NCBI RefSeq assembly: GCF_900100945.1
Contig: NZ_FNCG01000004.1
Location: 248,001 to 312,000 of the forward strand
Direction of reading: 5' to 3'
DNA: 64,000 nt
DNA from: Mucilaginibacter gossypii
GTDB lineage: Bacteria; Bacteroidota; Bacteroidia; Sphingobacteriales; Sphingobacteriaceae
This document shows, piece by piece, positions 16,531 to 26,327 of the stretch (position 1 is the stretch's first letter; each line of letters starts with the position of its first letter). The translations under genes and the position numbers were made by a program. The notes below the pieces were generated by a model. It saw only the letters and a program-made list of their open reading frames with translations, was not told the origin of the DNA and did no database searches.

Positions 16531-17397
16531 ATGAAACTTAAAACACCTGATATTAGCACTGTTGTTATCATCAACAAAAATCAACAGCATACAAAATCAT
16601 TACAAATAAAAACCAAGCATCTTAACAGGCTTAAACACTACGCGTGGAGCATAGCTGCTATTGTAGCCGTACTTGGTGGTTTGGTGTTTTACCTGCATCA
16701 TAAAAGCACTGTACAGGAGGCCGAAAACCAGCAGTTACAGGCGCAGATAGCTAAACTTAAAGGCAGCATGCCGGTTGTTAATGCAGAGGTAAATACGCAG
16801 GGTACTGCCCAGTCGTACATTCAATCTATCGAGGGTAAACTTAAAACTATAAATGAGTATTTAAAAAGGCGCGGCCTTAAAGGTTTCACAGTAAAAGGAA
16901 CCGGGGGCGATGGCAACAGGGAAGGAGTAAAACTACCCGATACTGAAGCTTACAGTCTGTATGACGATTACCTCAAGCGTTTAACAAGCACTATTGCGTT
17001 TACCCCGATGGGCTATCCGAGGATCAGCTCGTTTACTTCATTTTTTGGTTACAGGAGCGATCCTTTTGATTCGGAACATGCCGAGTTTCACCCTGGTATT
17101 GATTTTAAAGGTAACCGGGGCGATGCAGTAAAATGTACGGCCAGCGGCAAAGTTGTTTTTGCTGGATGGGCCGGTGGATATGGTAAATGTGTCAGGATTC
17201 AGCATATTAACAACCTGGAGACCTTGTACGGCCATCTTTCAAAAATTGAAGTGAAGGTAGGGCAGCAGGTTACCGTTGGTGATAACATAGGCAAGGTAGG
17301 TTCAACCGGGCACTCAACGGGGGCACATCTGCATTATGAAGTACGTAAAAACGGGAAGCCGGTTAACCCGGTAAATTTTTTAACCCTGAATAAATAA
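16531..17397 (+). CDS. M23 family murein endopeptidase
   Basis: The 288-aa protein has an N-terminal cytoplasmic segment, one membrane helix (WSIAAIVAVLGGLVFYL), a coiled coil and a C-terminal LytM/M23 domain. Zinc ligands are seen in HPGIDFKG (His and Asp) and HLHYEV (second His of the HxH pair). Such membrane-anchored endopeptidases trim peptidoglycan cross-links in the periplasm. The next gene is a bactofilin; this pairing is widespread and suggests that bactofilin positions the peptidase. ATG 16531 is chosen over TTG 16522. Confidence 0.93.
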   Translation: MKLKTPDISTVVIINKNQQHTKSLQIKTKHLNRLKHYAWSIAAIVAVLGGLVFYLHHKSTVQEAENQQLQAQIAKLKGSMPVVNAEVNTQGTAQSYIQSIEGKLKTINEYLKRRGLKGFTVKGTGGDGNREGVKLPDTEAYSLYDDYLKRLTSTIAFTPMGYPRISSFTSFFGYRSDPFDSEHAEFHPGIDFKGNRGDAVKCTASGKVVFAGWAGGYGKCVRIQHINNLETLYGHLSKIEVKVGQQVTVGDNIGKVGSTGHSTGAHLHYEVRKNGKPVNPVNFLTLNK

Positions 17398-17515
17398 GTT
17401 CTAAGCAGGAAGTTTGTTAAGTCGGAAGTCTTAAGTCCTGAGTCGGAAGTTGACCATGGATTATTATGATGCAGATTTAGAACTATCGACTTCGGACTTA
17501 GAAGTTAAGACTTTA
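17398..17515. repeat. inverted repeat between M23 peptidase and bactofilin genes
   Basis: GTCGGAAGTCTTAAGTCC and AGTCGGAAGTTGACC on the left face ACTTCGGACTTAGAAGTTAAGAC on the right in shorter matching pieces (GGAAGT/ACTTCG, AAGTC/GACTT). The spacer could form a long imperfect hairpin inside a two-gene transcript. Confidence 0.55.
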
Positions 17516-17520
17516 AAAAC

Positions 17521-17904
17521 ATGGCTATTTTTTCTAAAAAAGATAAAGTTGCGCTTGATTTACAGGCAATCTCGACCCTCATTAGCGAAGGCAGTGTATT
17601 AGAAGGTAACCTGAAAGCCCCGGCTTTTGCACGGATCGACGGACTTGTTAACGGCGATGTAATGGTTGATGAGGGCCTGATCCTTGGCGAAAAGGGAGAG
17701 GTTAAGGGAAATATAAGTACCAAAGAGATCTTTGTTTATGGCACGGTAAGGGGCGATATTAATACCTCCTCGCTTGAAATAAAAGCTACAGGCCGCATAA
17801 CCGGCGACATCAAAACACAGAACCTGGCCGTTGAAAATGGCGGGGTTTATAATGGTAACCTGACCATGCAGCAGGGAGAGGTGCAAAAGCAGTTACAGGC
17901 ATAG
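17521..17904 (+). CDS. bactofilin (polymer-forming cytoskeletal protein)
   Basis: This 127-aa protein is a right-handed beta-helix bactofilin. After a short hydrophobic start, Gly- and Asn/Asp-spaced strands repeat (VLEGNLKAPAFARIDGLVNG, then VKGNISTKEIFVYGTVRGDI and ITGDIKTQNLAVENGGVYNG). Bactofilins self-assemble into membrane-associated filaments that recruit cell-wall enzymes. The preceding gene encodes the likely partner, an M23 endopeptidase. Confidence 0.93.
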   Translation: MAIFSKKDKVALDLQAISTLISEGSVLEGNLKAPAFARIDGLVNGDVMVDEGLILGEKGEVKGNISTKEIFVYGTVRGDINTSSLEIKATGRITGDIKTQNLAVENGGVYNGNLTMQQGEVQKQLQA

Positions 17905-17994
17905 ATAGCTTTTTTAAGTTCTTGCTGCTAAATAGCACAATTGCCCGTTCTTGTCAATGAAAACCAAACATTTCATTTTCACAAGGATATCAGT

Positions 17995-18002
17995 TAACTT
18001 TG
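17995..18002 (+). promoter_or_regulatory. -7 promoter box of ahcY
   Basis: TAACTTTG, an exact TAnnTTTG match, 21 bp before the ATG at 18024. No SAM or SAH riboswitch fold could be recognised in 17905-18023. Confidence 0.5.
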
Positions 18003-18023
18003 CACTCTCAAAATAAAATCGAT

Positions 18024-19340
18024 ATGTCATCAGTAGAAACTGCATTCGTTAAATACAAAGTAAAAGATCTGTCGCTGGCAGAGTGGGGCCGGAAGGAAAT
18101 TGAACTGGCTGAGGCTGAGATGCCCGGCTTAATGGCTTTACGTAAAGAGTACGGCCCAAGCCAGCCGCTTAAAGGCGCAAGGATTGCCGGTTGTTTGCAC
18201 ATGACCATCCAAACCGCTGTTTTAATTGAAACCCTGATTGCCCTTGGTGCCGAAGTTACCTGGTCGTCATGTAATATATTCTCAACGCAGGATCATGCTG
18301 CTGCTGCTATTGCTGCCGCCGGCATTTCTGTTTACGCCTGGAAAGGCATGAATGCCGAAGAATTTGACTGGTGCATTGAACAAACTTTATTTTTTGGCGA
18401 AGACCGCCAGCCGCTTAACATGATCCTTGATGATGGCGGTGATTTAACCAACATGGTATTGGATAAATACCCTGAGCTGGTTGCTGCTATCAAAGGCTTA
18501 TCAGAAGAAACTACCACCGGCGTACACCGTTTATATGAGCGCATGAAAGCAGGAACCCTGCCAATGCCAGCTATTAACGTTAACGATTCGGTTACCAAAT
18601 CAAAATTTGATAACAAATACGGTTGCCGCGAATCATTGGTTGACGCTATCCGTCGCGCTACCGACGTGATGATGGCCGGTAAAGTGGCCGTTGTTTGCGG
18701 TTATGGCGATGTTGGTAAAGGTTCGGCCGATTCTTTACGCAATTCCGGCGTACGTGTTATTGTTACCGAGATCGACCCGATCTGTGCTTTACAGGCTGCA
18801 ATGGAAGGTTTTGAAGTTAAAAAACTAAGCACTGCTATCACTGAAGCTGATATCGTGGTTACTGCTACAGGCAACAAGAACATTGTTCGCGAGCAGCACT
18901 TCCGCGCGTTGAAAGATAAAGCAATCGTTTGTAACATCGGTCACTTTGATAACGAGATTGACATGGCCTGGTTAAACGGTGTTTATGGCAATACCAAAGT
19001 GGAAATTAAACCACAGGTTGATAAATATACCATTGAAGGTAAAGACGTTATTGTGTTAGCCGAAGGCCGTTTGGTTAACTTAGGTTGCGCTACCGGTCAC
19101 CCAAGCTTTGTAATGAGTAACTCGTTCACCAACCAAACTTTAGCTCAGTTAGAGCTTTGGACAAATGGTGCCGCTTATGAAAACAAAGTTTACACCCTGC
19201 CAAAACACCTGGACGAAAAAGTAGCCCGCCTGCACCTTGCAAAAATCGGTGTTGAGCTGGAAGTACTTGACCAGGACCAGGCTGAGTACATCGGCGTAAC
19301 GGTTGAAGGTCCGTTTAAACCGGAATATTACCGTTATTAA
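18024..19340 (+). CDS. ahcY: adenosylhomocysteinase
   Basis: AhcY hydrolyses S-adenosylhomocysteine to adenosine and homocysteine, sustaining methylation. The 438-aa protein has the substrate domain motif [17 protein letters not shown], the NAD-binding loop [16 protein letters not shown], and the C-terminal signature ending [11 protein letters not shown] 18024 gives the normal N-terminus; a GTG-less extension to 18000 overlaps the promoter box and is rejected. The gene appears monocistronic with its own terminator. Confidence 0.97.
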   Translation: MSSVETAFVKYKVKDLSLAEWGRKEIELAEAEMPGLMALRKEYGPSQPLKGARIAGCLHMTIQTAVLIETLIALGAEVTWSSCNIFSTQDHAAAAIAAAGISVYAWKGMNAEEFDWCIEQTLFFGEDRQPLNMILDDGGDLTNMVLDKYPELVAAIKGLSEETTTGVHRLYERMKAGTLPMPAINVNDSVTKSKFDNKYGCRESLVDAIRRATDVMMAGKVAVVCGYGDVGKGSADSLRNSGVRVIVTEIDPICALQAAMEGFEVKKLSTAITEADIVVTATGNKNIVREQHFRALKDKAIVCNIGHFDNEIDMAWLNGVYGNTKVEIKPQVDKYTIEGKDVIVLAEGRLVNLGCATGHPSFVMSNSFTNQTLAQLELWTNGAAYENKVYTLPKHLDEKVARLHLAKIGVELEVLDQDQAEYIGVTVEGPFKPEYYRY

Positions 19341-19344
19341 TCTT

Positions 19345-19382
19345 TTTAAGGTTAAAGCATAAAGGCGAAAGCTGAAAGGTTT
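19345..19382. repeat. AAAGGYGAAAGG half-element after ahcY
   Basis: AAGGTTAAAGCATAAAGG, then CGAAAGCTGAAAGG: the same words as the element inside ispG at 12484-12573. Confidence 0.5.
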
Positions 19383-19400
19383 TTGCTTTGAAAATATGAG

Positions 19401-19436
19401 AGGCCGCATCACTTGTTTTTGGATACGGCCTTTTTT
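19401..19436 (+). terminator. intrinsic terminator of ahcY
   Basis: AGGCCGCATC pairs with GGATACGGCC (one mismatch) and is followed by six T. The remaining gap 19437-19703 is AT-rich, with a small hairpin CAACCG...CGGTTG at 19502-19526 and no gene. Confidence 0.75.
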
Positions 19437-19703
19437 GATTTATATGATTTGATGTTTTTCATGAGTTAAGCCCGATGAACTATCCCGGGCATAATATGAT
19501 CAACCGTTTTAGAAGTCGCGGTTGAGACGTGATTTTACACTTGAATAACCGCGCGCAGGCCCTGACAACGTAACTATAATTACACAATATATTTTTTACA
19601 TAATTAAGTAATATTTATGTGTCCGTAACTGTTAATTGTTTGTCATTTGCTAATATTGACAATCGATTACAATGTGTGATCTGTGCACATTTATACCTGT
19701 TTT

Positions 19704-22061
19704 ATGCGTAAATTATTTACTTTATTATTTGTTGTTATTGCATTTTCGGCCCGGAGCCAAACCAGGGGCGACTTTTCGGGCACCGTTACCGATAGCAAGA
19801 ACCAGCCTATCGCGGGCGCTACGGTGTATTTGCTCAATACCAACTACCAAACCAGCGCCGACAGAAGCGGAAAATTTATTTTAAAAAGCATAACTGCCGG
19901 GAAATATACCTTGCATATCAGCGCTATTGGCTATGCGGCTAAAAATATCCCGGTAATTATAATCGGTACCAGTCGCCCAATAACAATTCAGTTGAATGAT
20001 GCCAGCAACCAGTTGGATGAGGTTACAGTATCGGCGCAAAAAACAGAAGAACAGGCCCAACGTGTACCATTCAGTATTTCAACGCTCTCGGCCAAACAAA
20101 TCCAGGATTACAGGCTTTGGGATTTAAAGGATCTTACTGCCATTGTACCTAACTTAAACTCGGGCGCCCCCGGCGATGGCCGTACCGTTACCGGCATCCG
20201 CGGTATTGTTACCACATCATATGACCCCGCCGTTGCAACCTATGTTGATGGTGTAAACCAATACGGACTGGATACCTATATCCCCCAATTGCTGGATGTG
20301 GATAGGATAGAAGTGCTTCGCGGCCCGCAGGGAACGCTTTATGGCCGTAATGCTACCGGCGGTGTTATCAATGTGATCACCAAGCAGCCATCAAACACCC
20401 TGAGCGGTTTTGCCGGTGTTGATGTGGGTAACTACAATCAGCAACGCTATACGTTAGGTATTAAAGCGCCGCTGGTAAAAGATAAATTCTATTTAGGCGT
20501 AGCAGGAATATATTCTGGCTTTAATGGTTTTTATACCAATACATTTAACAATACCCATTTTGATAAACAGCACTACTTTTTGGGTAACTACTACCTGAAG
20601 TTTTTGGCTACCCCCAAACTGGCCTTTACGCTGAATGTAAAAAACTACAACAACCGCAACAACGGCGCGTTCACCTTAGCAGGTTCGCCTGATGATGCTT
20701 TAAGCCATCCTTTTGAGGTTAACCAGAACGCTACGACTAAAATGGTTGATAATACTTTTCAGTCATCATTAACGGCCAACTACAGCGGCAATGATTTTAA
20801 TTTCACTTCGCAAACATCCTACCAGGTAAACAACCGCTATTATACCACACCTATCGATGGCGATTTTTCTCCTATCGACGCCGTATCTATCATAAATAAT
20901 TATGGCGGCAAATGGAACAAGGTAAAAACCACCATTCAGGAGTTCCGCTTTACTTCGCCGGCATCATCAACCTCAAAATTGAAATGGGCAGCCGGTACTT
21001 ATGGCTTTTATCACTATGCGCCAAACAGGCAGGGTACTTACTTTGGTGACGATGCCGGCGCTGTTGGCTCACCGATGACTGATTTTACCAGTATCAATAC
21101 CAATACCGACCGAAACTATGGCATAGCTGTTTACGGACAGGCTACTTATGCCGTGAATGAGCAGTTTGATATCACAGCTGGTTTGCGTTATGACTACGAG
21201 CATAAAAAGGAAAACGTAATGGGCGAGTTCCTGCCAAAGGGCGGCGAGTCGGTTGTTACCCGCTCGGATACTTCATCAACGGCGCACTATAAAGCATTTA
21301 CGCCTAAGGTTAGCCTGGCTTATCATGTATCAGCACATAATAACCTGTTTGCTACTTACAGCCGCGGTTTTCGTGCGGGGGGCATTACCGAATTAGGTTC
21401 TGATCCTTCTTCTCCGCCGCTTTATTCTTTCAAGCCCGAGTACAGCAATAATTTTGAAGTAGGATCAAAAAACGACTTTTTAGATAATCGGATCCGTGTA
21501 AACGTAACCGCGTTTTACACCCGCGTTACCGATGCCCAGGTACCAACACTGGTATTGCCTGATGCTATTACCATTACCAAAAACGCAGGCAAGTTAAGCA
21601 GCAAAGGTATCGAGGCCGAAATTAACGCCACCCCAATTAAAGGCCTGGAGTTTGATTACAATTTTGGTTACACCCACGCCCGTTATACTACTTTAGTAGT
21701 TGGCAGCAATGGTGAAGAAGTGAATTTAAAAGGCAACAAGCAAATTTATACGCCTAACATCACCAGCATGCTGGCCCTGCAATATGGCTATGATCTGGGC
21801 GGGCTGCTGAAAACTAAATTGATTGCCCGCGGCGAGTGGCGCTATCTTGGCGATCAGTATTTCGACCTGGCAAACCAGATAAAACAAAAAGGCTACAACA
21901 AGTTCAACGCGAGGGTAGGTGTAAGCACCAAAAGGTTTGGGTTGTTCTTTTGGGAAAGCAATATCGCCGACAAAAAATACATTGATTATGCCTATGATTT
22001 CGGCGCGACACACTTAGGCAACCCGCGGACCTATGGAGTGTCGCTGAATACTACTTTTTAA
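19704..22061 (+). CDS. TonB-dependent outer-membrane receptor with CarboxypepD_reg domain
   Basis: The 785-aa protein has a signal peptide (MRKLFTLLFVVIAFSARSQ). A CarboxypepD_reg-like domain (FSGTVTDSKNQPIAGATVYL) covers about residues 25-105. The plug (about 115-230) includes VLRGPQGTLYGRNATGGVIN, and a 22-strand barrel ends in a terminal aromatic (LNTTF). The plug sequence is of the siderophore/vitamin receptor type. No SusD follows, so it is not a classical glycan pair. Substrate unknown. The ATG at 19704 fits the signal peptide; the GTG at 19683 does not. Confidence 0.93.
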   Translation: MRKLFTLLFVVIAFSARSQTRGDFSGTVTDSKNQPIAGATVYLLNTNYQTSADRSGKFILKSITAGKYTLHISAIGYAAKNIPVIIIGTSRPITIQLNDASNQLDEVTVSAQKTEEQAQRVPFSISTLSAKQIQDYRLWDLKDLTAIVPNLNSGAPGDGRTVTGIRGIVTTSYDPAVATYVDGVNQYGLDTYIPQLLDVDRIEVLRGPQGTLYGRNATGGVINVITKQPSNTLSGFAGVDVGNYNQQRYTLGIKAPLVKDKFYLGVAGIYSGFNGFYTNTFNNTHFDKQHYFLGNYYLKFLATPKLAFTLNVKNYNNRNNGAFTLAGSPDDALSHPFEVNQNATTKMVDNTFQSSLTANYSGNDFNFTSQTSYQVNNRYYTTPIDGDFSPIDAVSIINNYGGKWNKVKTTIQEFRFTSPASSTSKLKWAAGTYGFYHYAPNRQGTYFGDDAGAVGSPMTDFTSINTNTDRNYGIAVYGQATYAVNEQFDITAGLRYDYEHKKENVMGEFLPKGGESVVTRSDTSSTAHYKAFTPKVSLAYHVSAHNNLFATYSRGFRAGGITELGSDPSSPPLYSFKPEYSNNFEVGSKNDFLDNRIRVNVTAFYTRVTDAQVPTLVLPDAITITKNAGKLSSKGIEAEINATPIKGLEFDYNFGYTHARYTTLVVGSNGEEVNLKGNKQIYTPNITSMLALQYGYDLGGLLKTKLIARGEWRYLGDQYFDLANQIKQKGYNKFNARVGVSTKRFGLFFWESNIADKKYIDYAYDFGATHLGNPRTYGVSLNTTF

Positions 22062-22080
22062 GTTAAACTTCTTATAGAAG

Positions 22081-22223
22081 AATGTCATTTCGACGAGCAT
22101 AAAGGCCATAAGCGGTGGCTGCGAGGAGAAATCTTCTACGCTATGCTTAAAGCTGGTTTAGGCGTGTAAGGTTTCTCTTTCGCCCCGACGCACTGATCTC
22201 TACCGCTCCGTCGAAATGACATT
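22081..22223. repeat. 143-bp palindromic element, GTCATTTCGA family, copy 1
   Basis: Ends AATGTCATTTCGACG and CGTCGAAATGACATT are exact inverted repeats. Inside, GGAGAAATCTTCTACG faces AGGTTTCTCTTTCG. A second copy lies at 26087-26241. Confidence 0.8.
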
Positions 22224-22318
22224 TTTATTTTAAAACTTTCAGTTATTCTGGCCTATAATATCCCGGATATTTTTTGTTAATTCATTTAAAATCTGATTTA
22301 TACAAAATCATCATCCGT

Positions 22319-22846
22319 ATGAAAAAGAATATCCTGCCGCTGCTCATCGCTATAATTACCATTGCTATCACTTTTCCCGCGCATTCGCAGGTTATTACCA
22401 AATACGGAGATAACGTAAGCACGCTTGATGGCATCATGAAAGCTTATTACGATGTGGTCTCGGTTAAGAAAGGCGAAAAGGTAAGCTATGAGCGCGACAG
22501 CCTGCTGCATATTGCCAATGCTCATGTTGGTGCAGGCTATACCGATAAACAAGGCAAACAGCAGTTTAGCTATATGACGTTGAAGGAATACCACAAACTG
22601 GCCGACCCATCATTGTCAAAAAATGGTTTTGATGAGCGGGAGATAGCCCGCCGCGTTGAAAAATTTGGCAGTATTTACCATGTATGGAGTACCTATGAAT
22701 CGCGCAACACAGCCGACGGCCCTGTAACCGAGCGCGGCATCAACAGCATTGAACTCTTTAACGATGGCACCCGTTTCTGGATTCTGGCATGGTTTTATGA
22801 CGGTGAGCGCAAGGATAACCCGATACCAGCGGAGTATTTGAAATAG
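22319..22846 (+). CDS. secreted protein, possibly NTF2-like, function unknown
   Basis: The 175-aa product has a signal peptide (MKKNILPLLIAIITIAITFP, cleavage likely after AHSQ). The mature part has mixed alpha/beta character ending in a strand pair (INSIELFNDGTRFWILAWFY) reminiscent of SnoaL/DUF4440 folds. I recognise no catalytic motif. ATG 22319 is the start because it creates the signal peptide; the longer TTG frame does not. Expression context: it stands alone between repeats. Confidence 0.7.
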   Translation: MKKNILPLLIAIITIAITFPAHSQVITKYGDNVSTLDGIMKAYYDVVSVKKGEKVSYERDSLLHIANAHVGAGYTDKQGKQQFSYMTLKEYHKLADPSLSKNGFDEREIARRVEKFGSIYHVWSTYESRNTADGPVTERGINSIELFNDGTRFWILAWFYDGERKDNPIPAEYLK

Positions 22847-22853
22847 TTTTTAA

Positions 22854-22926
22854 GTCGATGGACCATAGTCGATAGACCATAGCCAAAATTAAGTGCCATG
22901 GACTATGGCCCATCGACCATGGACTT
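22854..22926. repeat. CCATGGACTATGG-family inverted repeat
   Basis: TCGATGGACCATAGTCGAT on the left and CCATGGACTATGG, then CCATCGACCATGGAC on the right fold back on each other. Related copies are at 55174-55247 and inside ispG at 13132-13163. Confidence 0.65.
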
Positions 22927-22983
22927 TTTCAACTTTCCAACTAAATACCTAACTTCACCGCCCTGAAATCATATACTTTAATT

Positions 22984-23727
22984 ATGAAATTATTAGAAGG
23001 AAAAACCGCGTTGGTTACCGGCGCGTCAAAAGGAATAGGCCGCAAGATTGCCGAAAAATTTGCCGAGCATGGCGCTAATGTAGCTTTCACTTATTTGTCG
23101 TCTGTTGAAAAAGGCCAGGCCCTTGAGCAGGAGCTGCAAAGTTTTGGCACTAAAGTAAAAGGTTACCGTTCTGATGCTTCCAAATTTGACGAGGCTGATA
23201 AACTGATTACCGATATTGTTGCTGATTTCGGTACGCTTGATATTGTTGTCAACAATGCCGGTATCACTAAAGACGGTTTGCTGATGCGCATGACCGAAGA
23301 AAACTGGGACGAAGTGCTCGACGTAAACCTGAAATCGATATTTAATGTTACCAAGGCTGCCTCAAAAATCATGATGAAAAACCGTAAAGGTGTATTCATT
23401 AACATGAGCTCGGTTGTTGGTGTGCAGGGCAATGCCGGCCAGGCCAACTATGCTGCCTCAAAAGCAGGTATCATTGGTTTCTCTAAATCAGTAGCTAAAG
23501 AACTGGGCTCACGTAACATCCGTACCAACGTAGTTGCCCCGGGCTTTATCCGCACCGAAATGACCGAAGTGCTCGACCCTAAAGTTGTTGAAGGCTGGGC
23601 AGCAGGTATTCCGCTTAAACGCGCGGGTGAAACTGAGGACGTAGCCAATGCCTGTGTATTCCTTGCATCTGATATGGCCGCTTACATCACCGGACAGGTT
23701 ATCCCTGTTGATGGTGGTATGTTGTAA
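22984..23727 (+). CDS. fabG: 3-oxoacyl-ACP reductase
   Basis: This 247-aa short-chain dehydrogenase carries TGASKGIGRKIAEKFAEHGA for NADPH binding, NNAG, and the catalytic Ser and YxxxK in MSSVVGVQGNAGQANYAASK. It also has the C-terminal motif ITGQVIPVDGGML, all typical of FabG, which reduces 3-ketoacyl-ACP in fatty-acid elongation. It is not next to other fab genes here, so a paralogue with another ketone substrate is possible. Confidence 0.92.
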   Translation: MKLLEGKTALVTGASKGIGRKIAEKFAEHGANVAFTYLSSVEKGQALEQELQSFGTKVKGYRSDASKFDEADKLITDIVADFGTLDIVVNNAGITKDGLLMRMTEENWDEVLDVNLKSIFNVTKAASKIMMKNRKGVFINMSSVVGVQGNAGQANYAASKAGIIGFSKSVAKELGSRNIRTNVVAPGFIRTEMTEVLDPKVVEGWAAGIPLKRAGETEDVANACVFLASDMAAYITGQVIPVDGGML

Positions 23728-23731
23728 GAAT

Positions 23732-23815
23732 GCACCCCCTCTAAATCTCCCCCAAAAGGGGAGACTTGAAAAAGCTTTTAAGCCCTCTCCTTTGGAGAGG
23801 GTTGGGTGAGGTTTA
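23732..23815. repeat. CCCCTCTAAATCTCCCCC-type palindromic repeat
   Basis: CTCCCCCAAAAGGGGAGACTT is a near-perfect hairpin, followed by CCCTCTCCTTTGGAGAGGG. A diverged copy lies at 41310-41403. Not coding; found after fabG. Confidence 0.65.
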
Positions 23816-23909
23816 AAACTTATTCCCCTCCTTTCACAATAATTTCGCATTTTGCAGGTAATGTTTATTGGGCCGGATGATCTGCGCCCTGATGATACTA
23901 TAGCTACAA

Positions 23910-25991
23910 ATGTTTTCACTTACATGGGGTTCTGTTTCGGGATGGTGGTTGCCTGCCGGTTTATTGCTTGGCTTGGCATATGCCTGGCTCATGTATCGCA
24001 AGCCGGTTGATCTTGGTAAAAACTTACGCTATGTCCTTACCGCTATCCGCGCGGTTACCGTGTTTTTCATAACGGTGCTGCTCATCTCTCCCCTGGTAAA
24101 ATCGGTTAAATATGAGCCGCAAAAGCCTTTAGTGCTTATTGCGCAGGATAATTCATCGTCCATCAATACTTTTAAACCTGCAGGCTTTAACTCATCTGTC
24201 TTTGTCGATGATCTGGCTAAACTAAAACAGGAACTTGGCGACAAGTATGATGTGCAGGAGTTTAATTTTGACAAAGCCCTGCATCCCAGTCTTTCAAAAA
24301 AATTTAATGGTAAGCAAACCGATATAGCAGGCGCGTTGCACCAGCTTAACGACAGGTTCACTAATCAAAACATCGGTGCGCTGATATTGGCAACTGACGG
24401 TTTATACAACCAGGGTAATGATCCGCAATATGAGGCCAGGAATATCAAAACCAGTATTTACACCATAGCCCTTGGCGATACTACGGCTAAGCGCGATCTG
24501 CTCATCGGAAATGTAAACTATAACAAAACGGCCTTTTTAGGAAATGATTTTGTGATAGAAGTGCTTGCCACGGCCTACCAAAGCAAGGGCGAAAGTATGA
24601 ACCTGTCGGTTACCGAAGATGGTAAACAGGTGTACGCCCAAAGCATTGCGGTAACCGCAAACGATTTTAAAAAAATCGTCCCCATAAAGCTGAACGCAGC
24701 TAAAAAAGGCATCAGAAAATATACTATCAGCATTGCTCCTGTTAAGAACGAGCTATCCATCCAAAACAATACCGAAACTATTTATGTGGAAGTGCTTGAT
24801 GCCCGGCAAAAGGTGCTGCTGTTATACAACGGTCCGCATCCCGATTTAACGGTGATTAAGCAGGCTATCGAAACCAATAAAAACTTTGAGGTAAAGGCAA
24901 GTTCACTTGCTGATGCTGCAAGCATTAAACCGGCAGATTATAGCCTGGTGATCCTGTACCAGCTTTCGGCAGGCGAATACCCGCCGGTAAAAAGCTTTAT
25001 TGCTAAGAGCAAAACACCGGTTTGGTATATCGTTGGTTCACAAAGTAACCTGCAGGCCGTTAACAGTGAGCAAAACACGGTGCGCATAAGCGCAGGCCGT
25101 GCTGAAACCCAGGAAGTGATGCCCCTGCCAACTAATGATTTTACGGCTTTCACCCTCTCAGATTCAGCGCGAAAAAAGATTACCGCCTTTCCGCCATTAA
25201 TAGCGCCGTTCGGCGGTTATGGAACCGCTGCAGGTGCTTCAGTTTTATTGAAACAAAAGATCGGGACTGTAGCTACTACCTATCCTTTACTGGCCTTTGG
25301 CGATGAGGCTGGCCGGCGTATAGCCGTATTAACCGGCGAAGGGCTGTGGCGCTGGCAACTGGCCGAATATCAAAACTATGGTAACCGCAACGCTATTGAC
25401 GAATTGCTGAGCCAAACGGTACAGTATTTAACTGCCAACGCAAACCGTCAGCGTTTTCGTGTTTATCCGGCCCGTAATGTATTTGATGAAGGGGAAAACG
25501 TGATCCTTAATGCCGAGTTATATAATGAAGCCCTTGAGTTGATTAACATCCCTGATGTGAAGATAGAGCTGAAAAGCACGGCCGGAAAAAACTATAGCTT
25601 CCTGTTTACACGTACCGGGCAAAGCTATCAACTTGATGCGGGTACCCTCCCCATAGGCGAATACACCTACAATGCATCAACCCAAAACGGCAAACAGGAG
25701 TTTAAAGCTACCGGACAATTAACCATAAAACCGCTTAACCTCGAAACCCGCCAAAGCGCTGCTAATCATACATTGCTTAATACCCTGGCCAAACAAAGCG
25801 GCGGGCAAATGATCAAACCATCGCAGCTAAGCCAGCTTGCCGACCTGATCCGCAAAAATGAGAACATCAAAACGGTGGTTTATGAAGATAAGCATTACAG
25901 CGATTTGATAGATCTGAAATGGCTGTTTGGGTTGATCCTGCTGCTATTATCAACCGAGTGGTTTTTGAGGAAGCGGGAAGGGGAAGTGTAA
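23910..25991 (+). CDS. membrane-anchored VWA-like protein
   Basis: The 693-aa protein has two N-terminal membrane helices (about residues 10-28 and 45-65). A von Willebrand A-like domain begins VLIAQDNSSSINTF, where DNSSS matches the MIDAS D-x-S-x-S metal site, and continues through ALILATDGLYNQGNDP. Further beta-rich domains follow, and a last helix (LKWLFGLILLLLSTEWFL) ends in a basic tail. Relatives are the Bat-like and gliding-associated VWA proteins of Bacteroidota, with no firm biochemical function. The gene stands alone downstream of fabG. Confidence 0.8.
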   Translation: MFSLTWGSVSGWWLPAGLLLGLAYAWLMYRKPVDLGKNLRYVLTAIRAVTVFFITVLLISPLVKSVKYEPQKPLVLIAQDNSSSINTFKPAGFNSSVFVDDLAKLKQELGDKYDVQEFNFDKALHPSLSKKFNGKQTDIAGALHQLNDRFTNQNIGALILATDGLYNQGNDPQYEARNIKTSIYTIALGDTTAKRDLLIGNVNYNKTAFLGNDFVIEVLATAYQSKGESMNLSVTEDGKQVYAQSIAVTANDFKKIVPIKLNAAKKGIRKYTISIAPVKNELSIQNNTETIYVEVLDARQKVLLLYNGPHPDLTVIKQAIETNKNFEVKASSLADAASIKPADYSLVILYQLSAGEYPPVKSFIAKSKTPVWYIVGSQSNLQAVNSEQNTVRISAGRAETQEVMPLPTNDFTAFTLSDSARKKITAFPPLIAPFGGYGTAAGASVLLKQKIGTVATTYPLLAFGDEAGRRIAVLTGEGLWRWQLAEYQNYGNRNAIDELLSQTVQYLTANANRQRFRVYPARNVFDEGENVILNAELYNEALELINIPDVKIELKSTAGKNYSFLFTRTGQSYQLDAGTLPIGEYTYNASTQNGKQEFKATGQLTIKPLNLETRQSAANHTLLNTLAKQSGGQMIKPSQLSQLADLIRKNENIKTVVYEDKHYSDLIDLKWLFGLILLLLSTEWFLRKREGEV

Positions 25992-26086
25992 GGTAGTAGA
26001 GTCAAGACCGCAAGAAGTAAGAGGCAGGGGAAGAAAGAAAAAAAAGCGGGGCATGTGCGATTTCAAGCCACTGTTTATTTCTTCTC

Positions 26087-26241
26087 AATGTCATTTCGAT
26101 AGAGCTGGGGGGCTTGAGCGGTGTAGCGAAAGAGAAATCTTCTACATCAAGCTCTACACTGTACCTGTAAAAGCAAGGCGTAGAAGATTTCTCCTCGCCT
26201 CCGGGGCGCAAATCCCACCCTTGATTCGTCGAAATGACATT
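26087..26241. repeat. 155-bp palindromic element, GTCATTTCGA family, copy 2
   Basis: Outer arms AATGTCATTTCGA and TCGAAATGACATT; inner arms GAGAAATCTTCTAC and GTAGAAGATTTCTC. The remaining parts of the 25992-26327 gap show nothing coding. Confidence 0.8.
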
Positions 26242-26327
26242 CTTTTCTATTAATGATAACGTTAAAAAGATATGTACACAGTAGGTTCCAGTGGAGGGAA
26301 TCGCACGGGCCCCAGCTTTACTACACT

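Noticed and set aside
17905..18023. Possible SAM/SAH riboswitch before ahcY.
   Set aside because: The leader after the -7 box is only about 20 nt, too short for a riboswitch, and no known aptamer core is visible.
26281..26315. A stretch resembling the 3' end of a tRNA or tmRNA on the minus strand (GCGATTCCCTCCACTGG).
   Set aside because: The T-loop consensus TTCGA is missing and no acceptor partner or cloverleaf can be formed; upstream sequence is the end of the FtsB-like gene.
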